Below, piece by piece: positions 9,254-19,663 of a DNA stretch of 64,000 nucleotides; position 1 is the stretch's first letter; every line of letters starts with the position of its first letter. The position numbers and the translations under genes are program-made. Under the pieces are notes generated by a model. The model was not told the DNA's origin, ran no database searches, and saw only the letters and a list, made by a program, of their open reading frames with translations. Source of the stretch: G047528285 sp047528285. GTDB taxonomy: Bacteria; Pseudomonadota; Gammaproteobacteria; Enterobacterales; Enterobacteriaceae. Location of the stretch: contig CP180022.1 in assembly GCA_047528285.1 (NCBI GenBank), positions 1,426,001 through 1,490,000 of the forward strand, given 5' to 3'.

Positions 9254-12200
9254 ATGGGCGAACCACGTTTTATTCACCTTCGGGTACATAGCGACTACTC
9301 TATGATAGATGGATTGAGTAAGATCAGCTCGTTGGTAAAAGAAGCCGCTACATTGCATATGCCGGCAATGGCCATTACGGATTTCACCAATTTATTCGGG
9401 TTAATTAAATTTTATAACAGTGCTCATATCGCTGGAATTAAGCCAATTATCGGCGCGGATTTTTTAGTAAAAAGCGAAATGTTAGGTGATGAATTGGCAG
9501 AATTAACCATATTGGCTTCCAATAATGTTGGATATCAACATCTGATAATTTTGATTTCTTGTGCTTATAAGCGTGGATACGGTGTTGCCGGGCCAGTTAT
9601 CGATCGCGACTGGCTGATTAAGCATCATGATGGACTCATCTTGCTTTCCGGTGCTCGAAAAGGGGATGTCGGAAAATTCTTGATGCGCGGCAATATATCC
9701 CAGGTGGAATATTGCTTGGCGTTCTACGATCGCTATTTCCCGGATCGGTATTATTTGGAGTTGATTCGCACAGGTCGAGCGAATGAAGAAAGATATTTAC
9801 ATACCGCGGTGGACCTAGCAGACCGGTTGGGTCTTCTGGTAGTTGCTACCAACGATGTGCGTTTTAGCAGCCCAAACGATTTTGATGCCCACGAGATCCG
9901 GGTAGCCATTCATGACGGATTAACCCTTGAAACTCCAAATCGACCGCGCAATTACAGTCCTGAGCAGTATATGCGTAGCGAGGGGGAGATGTGCGAGCTA
10001 TTCGAAGACCTACCAGAAGCTCTGGCTAACAGTGTAGAAATCGCTCGGCGCTGCAATGTCACTGTTCGTCTTGGAGAATATTTTCTACCACAGTTCCCAA
10101 CTGGAAAAATGTCAACAGAGAATTATTTGGTTAAATATGCGCGTAAAGGTTTAGAAAAGCGACTGGCCCATCTTTTTCCCTATTCCGATATGTTGCACGA
10201 GAAGCGGCCCGCCTATGAAAAACGGTTAAATATCGAACTGAAAGTAATAAACCAGATGGGATTTCCTGGTTATTTTCTTATCGTAATGGAATTTATCCAG
10301 TGGTCGAAAGATAATGGGGTGCCAGTCGGACCGGGCCGAGGATCTGGAGCAGGTTCTCTGGTGGCCTATGCGTTGCAAATCACTGACATTGATCCCCTGG
10401 CGTTCGATCTTCTTTTTGAACGTTTTTTGAACCCTGAACGAGTATCGATGCCTGATTTCGATGTCGATTTTTGTATGGAGAAGCGCGATCTGGTAATTGA
10501 TCATGTAGCTGAGACCTACGGACGTGATGCGGTTTCTCAAATTATTACGTTCGGTACCATGGCAGCCAAAGTGGTTATCCGTGATGTCGGACGTGCGTTA
10601 GGGTATCCTTATGGTTTTGTGAATCGAATCTCCAAGTTGGTGCCGCCTGATTCAGGTATGACCCTGGCAAAAGCTTTCGTTGCTGCTCCGCAACTGCAGG
10701 TTATTTACGATACTGAAGAAGAAGTTAAGGGGCTGATTGATATGGCGCGTAAGCTCGAAGGAGTAATGCGTAATGTGGGAAAACATGCTGGAGGTGTTGT
10801 AATTGCGCCGACAAAAATCATTGATTTTTCACCGATTTATTATGATGTTGAAGGTAAAAATCCAGTTACTCAGTTCGATAAAAATGATGTGGAATCTGCG
10901 GGTTTGGTGAAATTCGACTTCCTCGGTCTTCGTACCCTCACCATCATACATTGGACGCTGGATATGATTAATATACGGCGCGCACGGAAGAAACTTAAAC
11001 CCATTAATATTGCCGCCATTTCTTTGGAGGATAAAAAAAGTTTCAACTTGCTGAGGCGTTCCGAAACTACTGCGGTCTTCCAGCTGGAATCACGAGGTAT
11101 GAAGGATTTAATAAAGCGCCTACAGCCTGACTGTTTTGAAGATATGATCGCACTGGTAGCTCTGTTTCGACCCGGCCCGCTGCAATCAGGCATGGTTGAC
11201 AATTTTATTGATCGAAAGCACGGTCGCGAAGCTATTTCCTATCCCGATATCGCATGGCAACACCCATCGCTACAACCTGTTCTGGAGTCAACCTACGGAA
11301 TAATTCTTTACCAGGAACAGGTTATGCAGATAGCTCAAGTGTTGGCAGGCTATACTCTAGGCGGCGCAGATGTCCTGCGCCGCGCGATGGGGAAGAAAAA
11401 TCCGGAAGAGATGGCCAAACAGCGTACTGTTTTTAAAGCCGGCGCGGAAAGTCTCGGTATTGATGGAGAACTTTCCATGAAAATCTTTGATTTAGTTGAG
11501 AAATTCTCCGGATACGGATTTAATAAATCTCATTCCGCCGCCTATGCGTTAGTCTCGTATCAAACGTTGTGGCTGAAAGCCCATTATCCTGCCGAGTTTA
11601 TGGCGGCAGTGATGAGCGCCGATATGGACAATATTGAAAAAATTGTTGGATTAGTTGACGAATGTTTGCGTATGGGTCTCAAAATTTTGTCACCGGATAT
11701 TAACAGTGGACACTACCATTTTCACGTGAATGAAAATGGCGAGATAGTTTATGGGATCGGTGCCATTAAAGGTGTGGGGGAAGGACCTATTAAAGCGATT
11801 ATCAAAGCACGCAGCCAGGAGGGGCGTTTTCGTGAACTATTCGATCTGTGCGCACGTACCGACATTAAAAAACTCAATCGACGGGTGCTGGAGAAACTGG
11901 TTTTATCTGGCGCGTTTGATAGCCTTGGGTCTCACCGTGCCGCGCTGATGCATTCTATCGGCAATGCGCTAAAATCTGCTGAACAGCACGCGAAAGCTCA
12001 GGCTATTGGTCAAGGCGATATGTTTGGAGTGCAGGAAGAGGAAAAAAAAATAGTAGAAACCACCTACAATACCACCATCTGGCCTTGGCCAGAGCAGGTG
12101 GTGCTAGACGGGGAGCGTGAAACACTTGGGCTATATTTAACCGGACATCCTATCAGTCAATATCTGCATGAAATTGAACACTATGCGGACGGGCTGCGCT

Positions 12201-12742
12201 TGAAAGATATGTATTCCACCGAGCGAGGTAATATGATTAAGGCAGCCGGGCTTGTGTTATCTGCACGGGTGATAGTCAGTAAGCGGGGAAAAAAAATTGG
12301 TGTTTGTACGCTAGACGATCGTTCCGGTCGTCTGGATGTGATGTTGTTCACGGATACGTTGGTGGAAAAATACCAGCATTTATTAAAAAAAGACCGTGTT
12401 CTAATTGCTCAAGGACAGGTTAGTTTTGATAATTTTAACGGCTGTTTGAAAATGACAGCTCGCGAACTGATGGATATTAGTGAAGCACGTAAAAAATATG
12501 CACGCGGGGTTGCTATTTTTCTGAGTGATAGGCAAATTGAAAAAAATCTTTTAAAACATCTCCGTTTATCCTTGGAATCGTATCGACCAGGGATGATTCC
12601 AGTACACCTTTATTATCAACGGCAAGATGCGTGGGTCCGGTTGCATTTAGGGGTAACGTGGCGAGTTACGCCGACTGACCAGTTACTGAATGATTTGCGA
12701 AAACTTGTTGGAAATAAACAAGTAGAATTGGAATTTGATTAG
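9254..12742 (+). CDS. dnaE: DNA polymerase III alpha subunit
   Basis: DnaE is the replicative polymerase of the chromosome. It has 1162 residues (E. coli 1160) with no interruption. The N-terminal PHP domain begins at FIHLRVHSDYSMIDGLSK. The catalytic palm carries PDFDVDFC, holding the two Asp residues near 401 and 403, and GPGRGSGAGSLVAYAL just before it. The clamp-binding motif appears as QGDMFG near residue 920. The OB-fold and tau-binding C-terminal parts follow. ATG 9254 matches the E. coli start (MSEPRFVHLRVHSDYSM). accA begins 12 bases downstream, as in E. coli, and the two are probably co-transcribed. rnhB, normally upstream, is decayed. Confidence 0.98.
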   Translation: MGEPRFIHLRVHSDYSMIDGLSKISSLVKEAATLHMPAMAITDFTNLFGLIKFYNSAHIAGIKPIIGADFLVKSEMLGDELAELTILASNNVGYQHLIILISCAYKRGYGVAGPVIDRDWLIKHHDGLILLSGARKGDVGKFLMRGNISQVEYCLAFYDRYFPDRYYLELIRTGRANEERYLHTAVDLADRLGLLVVATNDVRFSSPNDFDAHEIRVAIHDGLTLETPNRPRNYSPEQYMRSEGEMCELFEDLPEALANSVEIARRCNVTVRLGEYFLPQFPTGKMSTENYLVKYARKGLEKRLAHLFPYSDMLHEKRPAYEKRLNIELKVINQMGFPGYFLIVMEFIQWSKDNGVPVGPGRGSGAGSLVAYALQITDIDPLAFDLLFERFLNPERVSMPDFDVDFCMEKRDLVIDHVAETYGRDAVSQIITFGTMAAKVVIRDVGRALGYPYGFVNRISKLVPPDSGMTLAKAFVAAPQLQVIYDTEEEVKGLIDMARKLEGVMRNVGKHAGGVVIAPTKIIDFSPIYYDVEGKNPVTQFDKNDVESAGLVKFDFLGLRTLTIIHWTLDMINIRRARKKLKPINIAAISLEDKKSFNLLRRSETTAVFQLESRGMKDLIKRLQPDCFEDMIALVALFRPGPLQSGMVDNFIDRKHGREAISYPDIAWQHPSLQPVLESTYGIILYQEQVMQIAQVLAGYTLGGADVLRRAMGKKNPEEMAKQRTVFKAGAESLGIDGELSMKIFDLVEKFSGYGFNKSHSAAYALVSYQTLWLKAHYPAEFMAAVMSADMDNIEKIVGLVDECLRMGLKILSPDINSGHYHFHVNENGEIVYGIGAIKGVGEGPIKAIIKARSQEGRFRELFDLCARTDIKKLNRRVLEKLVLSGAFDSLGSHRAALMHSIGNALKSAEQHAKAQAIGQGDMFGVQEEEKKIVETTYNTTIWPWPEQVVLDGERETLGLYLTGHPISQYLHEIEHYADGLRLKDMYSTERGNMIKAAGLVLSARVIVSKRGKKIGVCTLDDRSGRLDVMLFTDTLVEKYQHLLKKDRVLIAQGQVSFDNFNGCLKMTARELMDISEARKKYARGVAIFLSDRQIEKNLLKHLRLSLESYRPGMIPVHLYYQRQDAWVRLHLGVTWRVTPTDQLLNDLRKLVGNKQVELEFD

Positions 12743-12754
12743 TACAGGGATACT

Positions 12755-13732
12755 ATGAGTTTAAATTTTCTTGATTTTGAACAACCAATTGTAGAACTGG
12801 AAGCGAAAATTGATTCGCTTACTGCAGTCAGCCGTCGAGACAAAAAATTAGATATTAATCTAGATGAAGAAGTACAGCGCCTGCGTGAAAAAAGCGTAGA
12901 GCTAACGCGAAAAATATTTTCTGATTTGGGCGCTTGGCAAATTGCCCAACTAGCTCGACATCCGATGCGACCATATACATTGGACTATATACAGCATATA
13001 TTTACCGATTTTGACGAATTAGCAGGCGATCGCACCTATGGGGATGATAAAGCCATCGTCGGTGGTATCGCGCGTCTGAACTCTCGGCCAGTCATGATTA
13101 TTGGTCACCAGAAGGGGCGGGAAATTAAAGAAAAGATTCGCCGTAACTTCGGGATGCCAGCTCCGGAAGGTTACCGTAAGGCCCTACGATTAATGGAAAT
13201 GGCTGATCGATTTAATTTGCCCCTGCTAACCTTCATTGATACGCCAGGAGCCTATCCTGGCGTTGGCGCTGAAGAGCGTGGCCAGTCCGAGGCGATCGCA
13301 AAAAACCTACGTGAAATGTCGGGGTTGCGGATTCCGGTAATTTGCACTGTAATAGGCGAAGGTGGCTCTGGCGGCGCACTAGCAATTGGTGTAGGCGATA
13401 AGCTAAACATGTTGCAATACAGCACCTTCTCGGTAATTTCCCCGGAAGGCTGTGCTTCCATTTTATGGAAAAGCGTGGATAAAGCGCCAATCGCCGCTGC
13501 AGCGATGGGTATTATTGCTTCACGACTGAAGAAGTTGAAACTTATCGACAGTATTATACCGGAACCACTTGGCGGCGCGCACCGTGATGTGGAAGCAATT
13601 GCAGCTACCCTTAAAACGCAGCTTCTGGAGGATTTGGCCGAGTTAGATAAGCTAGCTGAGCTGGATGGGATGAACATAGAAGATTGCCTTAACCGTCGTT
13701 ATCACCGCTTGATGAATTATGGTTATTGCTGA
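12755..13732 (+). CDS. accA: Acetyl-CoA carboxylase carboxyltransferase alpha subunit
   Basis: AccA and AccD form the carboxyltransferase that moves the carboxyl group from biotin to acetyl-CoA, giving malonyl-CoA, the first committed step of fatty acid synthesis. The product has 325 residues against 319 in E. coli. The N-terminal helix region (LNFLDFEQPIVELEAKIDSL) and the core (FIDTPGAYPGVGAEERGQSEAIA, then IGEGGSGGALAIGVGD) are intact. The few extra residues lie near the C-terminus, where KLAELDGMNIEDCLNRRY replaces a shorter E. coli segment. The start is 12 bases after dnaE. A 2.2 kb spacer follows, and the E. coli neighbours ldcC and tilS are not recognisable. Confidence 0.97.
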   Translation: MSLNFLDFEQPIVELEAKIDSLTAVSRRDKKLDINLDEEVQRLREKSVELTRKIFSDLGAWQIAQLARHPMRPYTLDYIQHIFTDFDELAGDRTYGDDKAIVGGIARLNSRPVMIIGHQKGREIKEKIRRNFGMPAPEGYRKALRLMEMADRFNLPLLTFIDTPGAYPGVGAEERGQSEAIAKNLREMSGLRIPVICTVIGEGGSGGALAIGVGDKLNMLQYSTFSVISPEGCASILWKSVDKAPIAAAAMGIIASRLKKLKLIDSIIPEPLGGAHRDVEAIAATLKTQLLEDLAELDKLAELDGMNIEDCLNRRYHRLMNYGYC

Positions 13733-15122
13733 TGACTGTGTTCTCTCCCCTGTTTCCTGCGAGAACCTTCGATTTTAAGGTCGTAAAATTTTTGCCAACA
13801 TAAAATTAATTTACTTTTTATATACTTATGTTATTCATGATTGCTTCAACCTATAATTTGATGCCTATCAGGCTGAATCTAAATAAAAGTAATATAGCTG
13901 TAAGAGTTAAAATGATAAGATGATTAAAGATAAATCTATGATTTAAGTCCTTTTATCAAGAAAAATCATAAAATCATATCAAATATTTTTCTGAAAACCG
14001 ATTTGAATAACTATTCTTTCTTTTTTATAGTAAAATGTAGATAACTATATTTGATTACCTCGGATAGACTTTTTGAGATTTTTCCTGGCCAATCCAGTGA
14101 TTAATATATACTATATTTTTATGGGTAAAAATATTACTAATTGAATTTAAATGAAATATTGTGAAATTAATAGAAACAATATTTTGTATTAACTGAATTT
14201 TTACATCACAAAACTTTTTATAAAAATGATTATTACTAACTTTTATTCAAATTTTCAGTGAAAAACTGCTGGTCTTGTTCTTCAGTAGGTAAAATTATTG
14301 GCCTATGTTTCTCAGCGAGAGGTATCAGTAAATAGTTTCATAATTATACATGTGTTGATAATCAGGAGGTGATTTAGATTTATTGATAATAGTAGATAAT
14401 TATATACCAATCCAATAATTTTGTTATCACATTATATGTGATTCGGAAGGCTTATAAATTTTCAAGTGTAGATTATGTAAATTCAAATTTTTACGTTCTA
14501 CCCGTTAGGTATATTTTTGAAACTACTCTAAAATCTACAGATTTTAATCTGATTTTATAAATTGGATATAAATTAAATTTATGCAATTTTTTAAAGTTTT
14601 TTAACGGTTTGAACAATTACTCTAAAATTTATTTCTTTCTCGATCCTCGATCTCAAAATTTGATCTAAAGTTTTTTGTTGATGTAATCACAAACAAAAAA
14701 AATACTTAGCAATGATTACCTTATTGCTGTATATAAAATATTTTTTGTACTTCTTAGTAAATAATTAATGCAGCGTAAGGGATTTTTCTGCTATCAATAA
14801 CTTTTAAGATGTTCTTAAACAAACAAGATCAGGAAAGGAGCATTTCCTAGAATATAATGCAAATATTTTAAGTTCATTAGCAACTTATCAAATCTAAATG
14901 TTATAAAAATTTATGTCCATTATAAGAAATATAACCGTGTATGCACGATGCATATTTGTAGATAAAACATGTCTAAAAATTATTTCAATGAATAAAATAA
15001 TAGATTTTTATTTATTTAAGGAAGTTATTATTTTTTCAACCACACTTTTTAGGTCTAGTGTTGGACTTTGGATAGTGAAGTTGTTTTTATAGGTTATTTG
15101 TATCTTCTTAAAGATTTTACAA

Positions 15123-15151
15123 ATGTCTATTTGGTATATACAAATAGACAT
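15123..15151. repeat. Perfect 11-bp inverted repeat in spacer
   Basis: ATGTCTATTTG (15123-15133) and CAAATAGACAT (15141-15151) are exact reverse complements around a 7-base loop. No T-run follows on either strand. It stands in gene-free DNA; its function is unknown and chance is possible in such AT-rich sequence. Confidence 0.6.
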
Positions 15152-15865
15152 GAGGGTATTGTTTAAGATTTTTTTCTAATGCTAATTTATTGATTTTTCG
15201 GTGACGTGAAATTGATACTTTTGTCTCAATTAGATATTCTAATTAAGTTTTTAGATGAAAGATACTTAAAAATCTTAAATAGAGCGTACAAAAACTATTT
15301 TCTTGAACTTCTTCTTGATAAGAAATTTAATCAATTCTTTGAGTATAGAGTAGAAATGATACAGAAATCTTTGCTACAAGAATGCAATTAGTTATTATCG
15401 CCTTAAAAGCAAGGATCAGAGAATTATTTCAAGAAATTACACATTCAAAATATATGAAAAACTGAATTATTTGATTCAAAAGATATATTGATAGATTCAT
15501 GATAATAGGATATCTTATTTATCGAAGTATCTGATCTAGATAATATTGATTAAAACTTTAAAAACGGAAATATAGTTGAAGTGGTTTTAAAAAATGGCAT
15601 CCTTCTGGTTACCAGAATACAGTAGTGAAAGATCTTGTCAATATATAGTGCTAGATTTCTCTAAAACCAAAACTCTCTAATGCTTTTTTATAGTTTTATA
15701 GTCATCTTATATTAGTAAATACACCATTTTTCCATTAATCTATCATAGATACCTATCAATAATATCTATGTATAGTAACTCAGTTAAAATTAGTAGTTTA
15801 TTCACTAAATATGAATAAAAGAAGATCGATTTTTGTTGAATCGGTTTATCCAGTCTAAATAAAAT

Positions 15866-15895
15866 TAGAGTCTTGATTTTTTGGTCAAGACTCTA
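15866..15895 (-). terminator. Likely terminator downstream of ihfA
   Basis: TAGAGTCTTGA (15866-15876) pairs exactly with TCAAGACTCTA (15885-15895) around an 8-base loop. Read on the minus strand, 57 bases past the ihfA stop codon, the hairpin is followed by the T-rich ATTTTATTT, as expected for a rho-independent terminator closing the thrS-to-ihfA gene block. The plus-strand side also has TTATT, so it could work both ways. Confidence 0.65.
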
Positions 15896-15951
15896 TTATT
15901 ACACTGTAAAGCAAAATGCTGTTGACGATAGGCAATGGGAAATAATATTTC

Positions 15952-16260
15952 TTAAGTTTTTCTTGTTTTTTTCGGTAAAGCATTTTCGACACGGTTCTTT
16001 AATTTTTGTCCAGGCCGAAAAGTTACAACCCGACGGGCGGTAATAGGAATGTTCTCGCCCGTTTTTGGATTGCGTCCCGGCCGCCGATTTTTGTTGCGCA
16101 GATCGAAGTTACCGAAACCTGATAATTTAACTTGTTCACCATTTTCTAGTGTCCGGCGCATTTCCTCAAAAAACAGTTCCACTATTTCTTTAGCATCCCG
16201 TTTGCTTAGGCCAAGTTTTGCAAACAGGTAGTTTGATATTTCAGATTTAGTAAGCGCCAT
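15952..16260 (-). CDS. ihfA: Integration host factor alpha subunit
   Basis: IhfA pairs with IhfB to form a sequence-specific DNA-bending protein used in transcription, replication initiation and recombination. I placed the start at ATG 16260 because MALTKSEISNYLFAKLGLSKRD matches the E. coli N-terminus; an in-frame extension of 18 codons upstream overlaps pheT and has no family support. The product has 102 residues (E. coli 99), the extra residues being a basic tail (PKKTRKT). The beta-arm RRPGRNPKTGE with the intercalating proline and the LSGFGNFDLR motif are intact. It starts five bases beyond the pheT stop, as in the E. coli pheST-ihfA operon. Keeping a nucleoid protein in so reduced a genome is plausible. 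Confidence 0.96.
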   Translation of the reverse strand: MALTKSEISNYLFAKLGLSKRDAKEIVELFFEEMRRTLENGEQVKLSGFGNFDLRNKNRRPGRNPKTGENIPITARRVVTFRPGQKLKNRVENALPKKTRKT

Positions 16261-16265
16261 AAAGT

Positions 16266-18659
16266 TTAATTCCTCAAGGATGCTTGAAATCGCTGTTTTA
16301 GTGCCGTTACGCATTTTGCAACGGTCGCGGCAATCTCCTTTTCTTTCAATGTACGAGCCGGATGCTGTAAGATCAAGCTAATAGCCAGACTCTTAAACCC
16401 TTCTGCTACGCCATGGCCCCGGTATACATCAAATAAGTTTACGCTAACCACCTGATTTGCGCCAATTTTCTTGCACTCCGTAATAACATCAGCCACAGTG
16501 ACATCATCAGCCACCACTACGGCAATATCCCGACGATTAGCTGGGAAGCGGGAAATTTTATTCGCTTCAGGTATTTTATGCTCAGAAAGTTTTTCCCATA
16601 AAACCTCAAAAACAAGTGTACGGCCATTTAAATTTAGTTTTGTTTCAAGCTCGGGATGAATCATGCCAATAAAGCCAATGGCTTCATTTTTAAGATAAAT
16701 CACAGCGCTCTGTCCTGGATGTAGAGCGAGATGCCTTTGTGCCTTAAACTGAATATTCTCTAATTTTCCGGTCAACTCAAGTATTGTCTCAAGATCGCCT
16801 TTGGCATCGTAAAAATCCACTGGCTGGTATATCTGATTCCAATGTTCGTGAAACCTAGGTCCAGAAATAACTCCGGATAGCACAAGATCCTGACGAATTC
16901 CTATATCATCGGAGTTATCAGGAACAAAGCGAAATCCGCTTTCAAATAAGCGGATCCGTTTCTGCTGACGATTTTGATTATAAACCACAGCGCCAAGAAG
17001 GCCGGTCCATAGAGACAAACGCATAACAGACATATCCTGTGATATCGGATTTTTCAATACCAAAGGTGCCTGCAGGGGATGGAGTAAAGCCTGGTATTTT
17101 GGATCGACAAAGCTGTAAGTGATAACCTCCTGATAGCCTCGATCTACAAGTAGTGTTTTTATTCTTGATAGCGGAAGCGCCGACTTACGACGGCAAGTTG
17201 TTACCAGATTAGCGCGAATCGGGATATTAGGAATTGCGTGGTAACCATACATGCGGGTGATTTCTTTTATCAAATCTTCTTCGATAGCCATATCAAAACG
17301 CCAGCTAGGTGCAATAGCATCCCAGCCTGCCATGGTGCGGTGAACCTGGAAACCAAGACGGTTCAGAATGTTGTTCACCTCATCGTCAGAGATAACATGG
17401 CCAATCAGCCGATCTAGAGTTTTTCGACGCAAGGCTATTTTTGCCTGGTGTACTTGTATGGTCTTCGAGGTGACATTGATCACCGGTCCCGGTTGGCCGC
17501 CGCAGATAGACACCAGTAGTGCAGTTGCTCTTTCTAAGGCACGCGGTTGAATTTCTGGATCCACACCTCTCTCATAACGAAGAGAAGACGCATCGGTGTG
17601 TAACCCGTATTGGCGAGCCCGCCCAGTAATAGCCCATGGATAGAAAAAGGCGCATTCCAACATTACCTCTTTGGTAGTTGGACTAATACAGGAAACGGCT
17701 CCACCAAAAATTCCCGCCAGCGAAAGCACTTTTTTCTGATCGGCAATTACCAGAGTTTCAGGTGTAAGGGTGATGCTTCTTCCGTCGAACAAAGTTAGCG
17801 TATCACCTTGTTTTGCATGGCGCACGATGATTCCCCCTTCGATAAAATCACGATCGAAGGTATGTATAGGCTGTCCTAATTCCAACAGCACATAATTGGA
17901 GATATCTACTAGCGCATTTACCGAATGTAACCCGCAGCGACGTAGTTTTTCTTTCATCCATAGAGGTGTTGTGGTGTTGAGGTTCATATTTTTTATCACT
18001 CGACCTAAATAGCACGGGCAGGCATTAGGTGCTTCGATCTGAATAGGTAGCGTATTATCGATAACCGCCCTTACTGGATTGATAATTGGTTGTACAAATG
18101 GCAAGCGGTTTCGCGCTGCGATATCGCGGGCAATACCTAGCAAACTAAGGCAATCGGCTCGATTTGCTGTGACACTGATGTTAATGCTATTATCGTCAAG
18201 CTTCAGATAGTCACGAATATTTTGTCCAATAGTGGCATCGATGGGCAACTCAATAATACCGTTATGGCCACTAGCAATTCCTAATTCGGATAATGAACAT
18301 AGCATACCTTCCGACGGTTCATCGCGTACTTTAATAGTTTTAATTTTAAAGCCGCCCAGTGACAGGAGGGCGCCAGGCGTAGCTACCACAACCCGTAGGT
18401 TGACGCGACAGTTGGATGCGGAGCAAATGATATCCAGCAGTCGTCCGTTACCAATATCCACTTTAGTAACCTGTAATTTGTCAGTTTTAGGATGTGGTTT
18501 GCATTTTACTACATGACCAACTACTACTCCTGTAAAATAAGCAGCGACCGGCTCAATGCTATCCACTTGTAGCCCAGCCATGGTCATCTGTTCCGCCAGC
18601 GTATCGCTGTTGATTTCTGGATTCACCAATTCGCGTAACCACAGTTCACTAAATTTCAT
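16266..18659 (-). CDS. pheT: Phenylalanyl-tRNA synthetase beta subunit
   Basis: PheT is the large subunit of the (alpha-beta)2 enzyme that charges tRNA-Phe and edits Tyr-tRNA-Phe. It has 797 residues (E. coli 795). The domains in order are the N-terminal tRNA-binding OB fold (VVGHVVKCKPHPKTDKLQVT, about residues 45-65), the B3/B4 editing region, the B5 helix-turn-helix region around residue 400, the catalytic-like core, and the C-terminal anticodon-binding domain (ISRFPANRRDIAVVVADDVT, from about 700). One oddity: where E. coli has TDASHRYERG, this protein reads TDASSLRYERG, so the His is replaced and one residue is added. The start is 14 bases after pheS. Confidence 0.97.
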   Translation of the reverse strand: MKFSELWLRELVNPEINSDTLAEQMTMAGLQVDSIEPVAAYFTGVVVGHVVKCKPHPKTDKLQVTKVDIGNGRLLDIICSASNCRVNLRVVVATPGALLSLGGFKIKTIKVRDEPSEGMLCSLSELGIASGHNGIIELPIDATIGQNIRDYLKLDDNSINISVTANRADCLSLLGIARDIAARNRLPFVQPIINPVRAVIDNTLPIQIEAPNACPCYLGRVIKNMNLNTTTPLWMKEKLRRCGLHSVNALVDISNYVLLELGQPIHTFDRDFIEGGIIVRHAKQGDTLTLFDGRSITLTPETLVIADQKKVLSLAGIFGGAVSCISPTTKEVMLECAFFYPWAITGRARQYGLHTDASSLRYERGVDPEIQPRALERATALLVSICGGQPGPVINVTSKTIQVHQAKIALRRKTLDRLIGHVISDDEVNNILNRLGFQVHRTMAGWDAIAPSWRFDMAIEEDLIKEITRMYGYHAIPNIPIRANLVTTCRRKSALPLSRIKTLLVDRGYQEVITYSFVDPKYQALLHPLQAPLVLKNPISQDMSVMRLSLWTGLLGAVVYNQNRQQKRIRLFESGFRFVPDNSDDIGIRQDLVLSGVISGPRFHEHWNQIYQPVDFYDAKGDLETILELTGKLENIQFKAQRHLALHPGQSAVIYLKNEAIGFIGMIHPELETKLNLNGRTLVFEVLWEKLSEHKIPEANKISRFPANRRDIAVVVADDVTVADVITECKKIGANQVVSVNLFDVYRGHGVAEGFKSLAISLILQHPARTLKEKEIAATVAKCVTALKQRFQASLRN

Positions 18660-18673
18660 TTGCTATCCTGCTG

Positions 18674-19663
18674 TCATTTAAATTGTTTGAGAAAACGCAG
18701 ATCATTTTCGAAGAATGCACGTAAATCCGTGATACCATATCGCAACATCGTTAATCGTTCTATGCCCATGCCGAAGGCAAATCCAGAATAGGTCTCTGGG
18801 TCGATGCCGGCATTGCGGAGAACATTTGGGTGCACCATACCGCAGCCTAGCACTTCTAGCCAGCGGCTAGTTTTCCCCATGACGTCTACTTCCCCGGATG
18901 GTTCTGTAAACGGAAAATAGGATGGTCGGAATCGGATCTGAAGATCTTTTTCAAAGAAATTATGCAAGAAGTCATGCAACGTACCCTTAAGGTTTGTGAA
19001 ACTAATACCTGTATCGATGATTAGCCCCTCCATTTGATGAAACATCGATGTATGGGTTTGATCGTTATCATTTCGGTATACTCGTCCCGAAGTAATAATC
19101 CGAATTGGAGGCCGCTGCGCTTTCATGGCGCGGATTTGCACGCCGGAGGTCTGGGTGCGTAACAGGAGGGTGGAGTTTATCCAAAATGTATCATGATCAG
19201 TGCGCGCCGGATGATGCGCGGGAATATTCAGAGCATCAAAATTATGGTATTCATCTTCGATTTCATGGCCAGTAACCACTGAAAATCCTAGTTTTTCGAA
19301 AAAATGCTCAATGCGATCGATGGTGTGTGATATTGGATGTAGTCCACCATTTTCCATGTGCCTTCCAGGCAGCGTAATATCATCCAGAGTCTCATTTGCC
19401 AGCTGTGTCTCCAGCGCCGATTGTTCCAGCGCTGTTTTCCGTTCGGCTAGCGCTTGATAAATATCCAGTTTAGCGTTGTTTATTGCTGCCCCCGCTGCAG
19501 GTAACGATTCTGGTAACAGATTTCGCATTGTCCGTTTTATGTGCCTGGTAAAATGCCCTTTCTTTCCTAAATATTCGATGCGTACAGATTCTAATACATT
19601 AATATTTATGGATTGTTCAATGGCTGTTTTTGCTTGCATAACCAACTTTGCGAGATGTGGCAT
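18674..19663 (-). CDS. pheS: Phenylalanyl-tRNA synthetase alpha subunit
   Basis: PheS holds the aminoacylation active site of phenylalanyl-tRNA synthetase. It has 329 residues (E. coli 327). After the N-terminal coiled region, class II motif 2 is visible as GRVYRNDNDQTHTSMFHQ and motif 3 as GFAFGMGIERLTMLRYG. The C-terminus FFENDLRFLKQFK is identical in kind to E. coli. The ATG at 19663 gives MPHLAKLVMQAKTAIEQ, aligned with E. coli MSHLAELVASAKAAISQ. It is followed by pheT and ihfA. Upstream lies a 317-base gap before rplT, which in E. coli contains the pheM leader and attenuator. Confidence 0.97.
   Translation of the reverse strand: MPHLAKLVMQAKTAIEQSININVLESVRIEYLGKKGHFTRHIKRTMRNLLPESLPAAGAAINNAKLDIYQALAERKTALEQSALETQLANETLDDITLPGRHMENGGLHPISHTIDRIEHFFEKLGFSVVTGHEIEDEYHNFDALNIPAHHPARTDHDTFWINSTLLLRTQTSGVQIRAMKAQRPPIRIITSGRVYRNDNDQTHTSMFHQMEGLIIDTGISFTNLKGTLHDFLHNFFEKDLQIRFRPSYFPFTEPSGEVDVMGKTSRWLEVLGCGMVHPNVLRNAGIDPETYSGFAFGMGIERLTMLRYGITDLRAFFENDLRFLKQFK

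Larger units (their letters stand above)
13733..15951. other. 2.2 kb gene-free AT-rich spacer between accA and ihfA
   Basis: Two convergent gene blocks meet here. The DNA is strongly AT-rich, with runs of A and T and stops in all frames. One 61-codon frame at 15206-15391 (+) opens MKLILLSQLDILIKFLDERY. I do not recognise it, it lacks a convincing ribosome-binding site, and its composition is biased to Leu, Lys and Phe, so I do not annotate it as a gene. A perfect 11-bp hairpin lies at 15123-15151 and a terminator-like one at 15866-15895. Remains of the E. coli neighbours of accA or ihfA (ldcC, tilS, btuC, nlpC) could not be identified. Confidence 0.7.

Noticed and set aside
15206..15391. 61-codon plus-strand frame starting MKLILLSQLDILIKFLDERY
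   Set aside because: No recognisable family, no ribosome-binding site, composition expected from AT-rich DNA, and isolated in a spacer. I searched memory for tilS, ldcC and nlpC matches without success.
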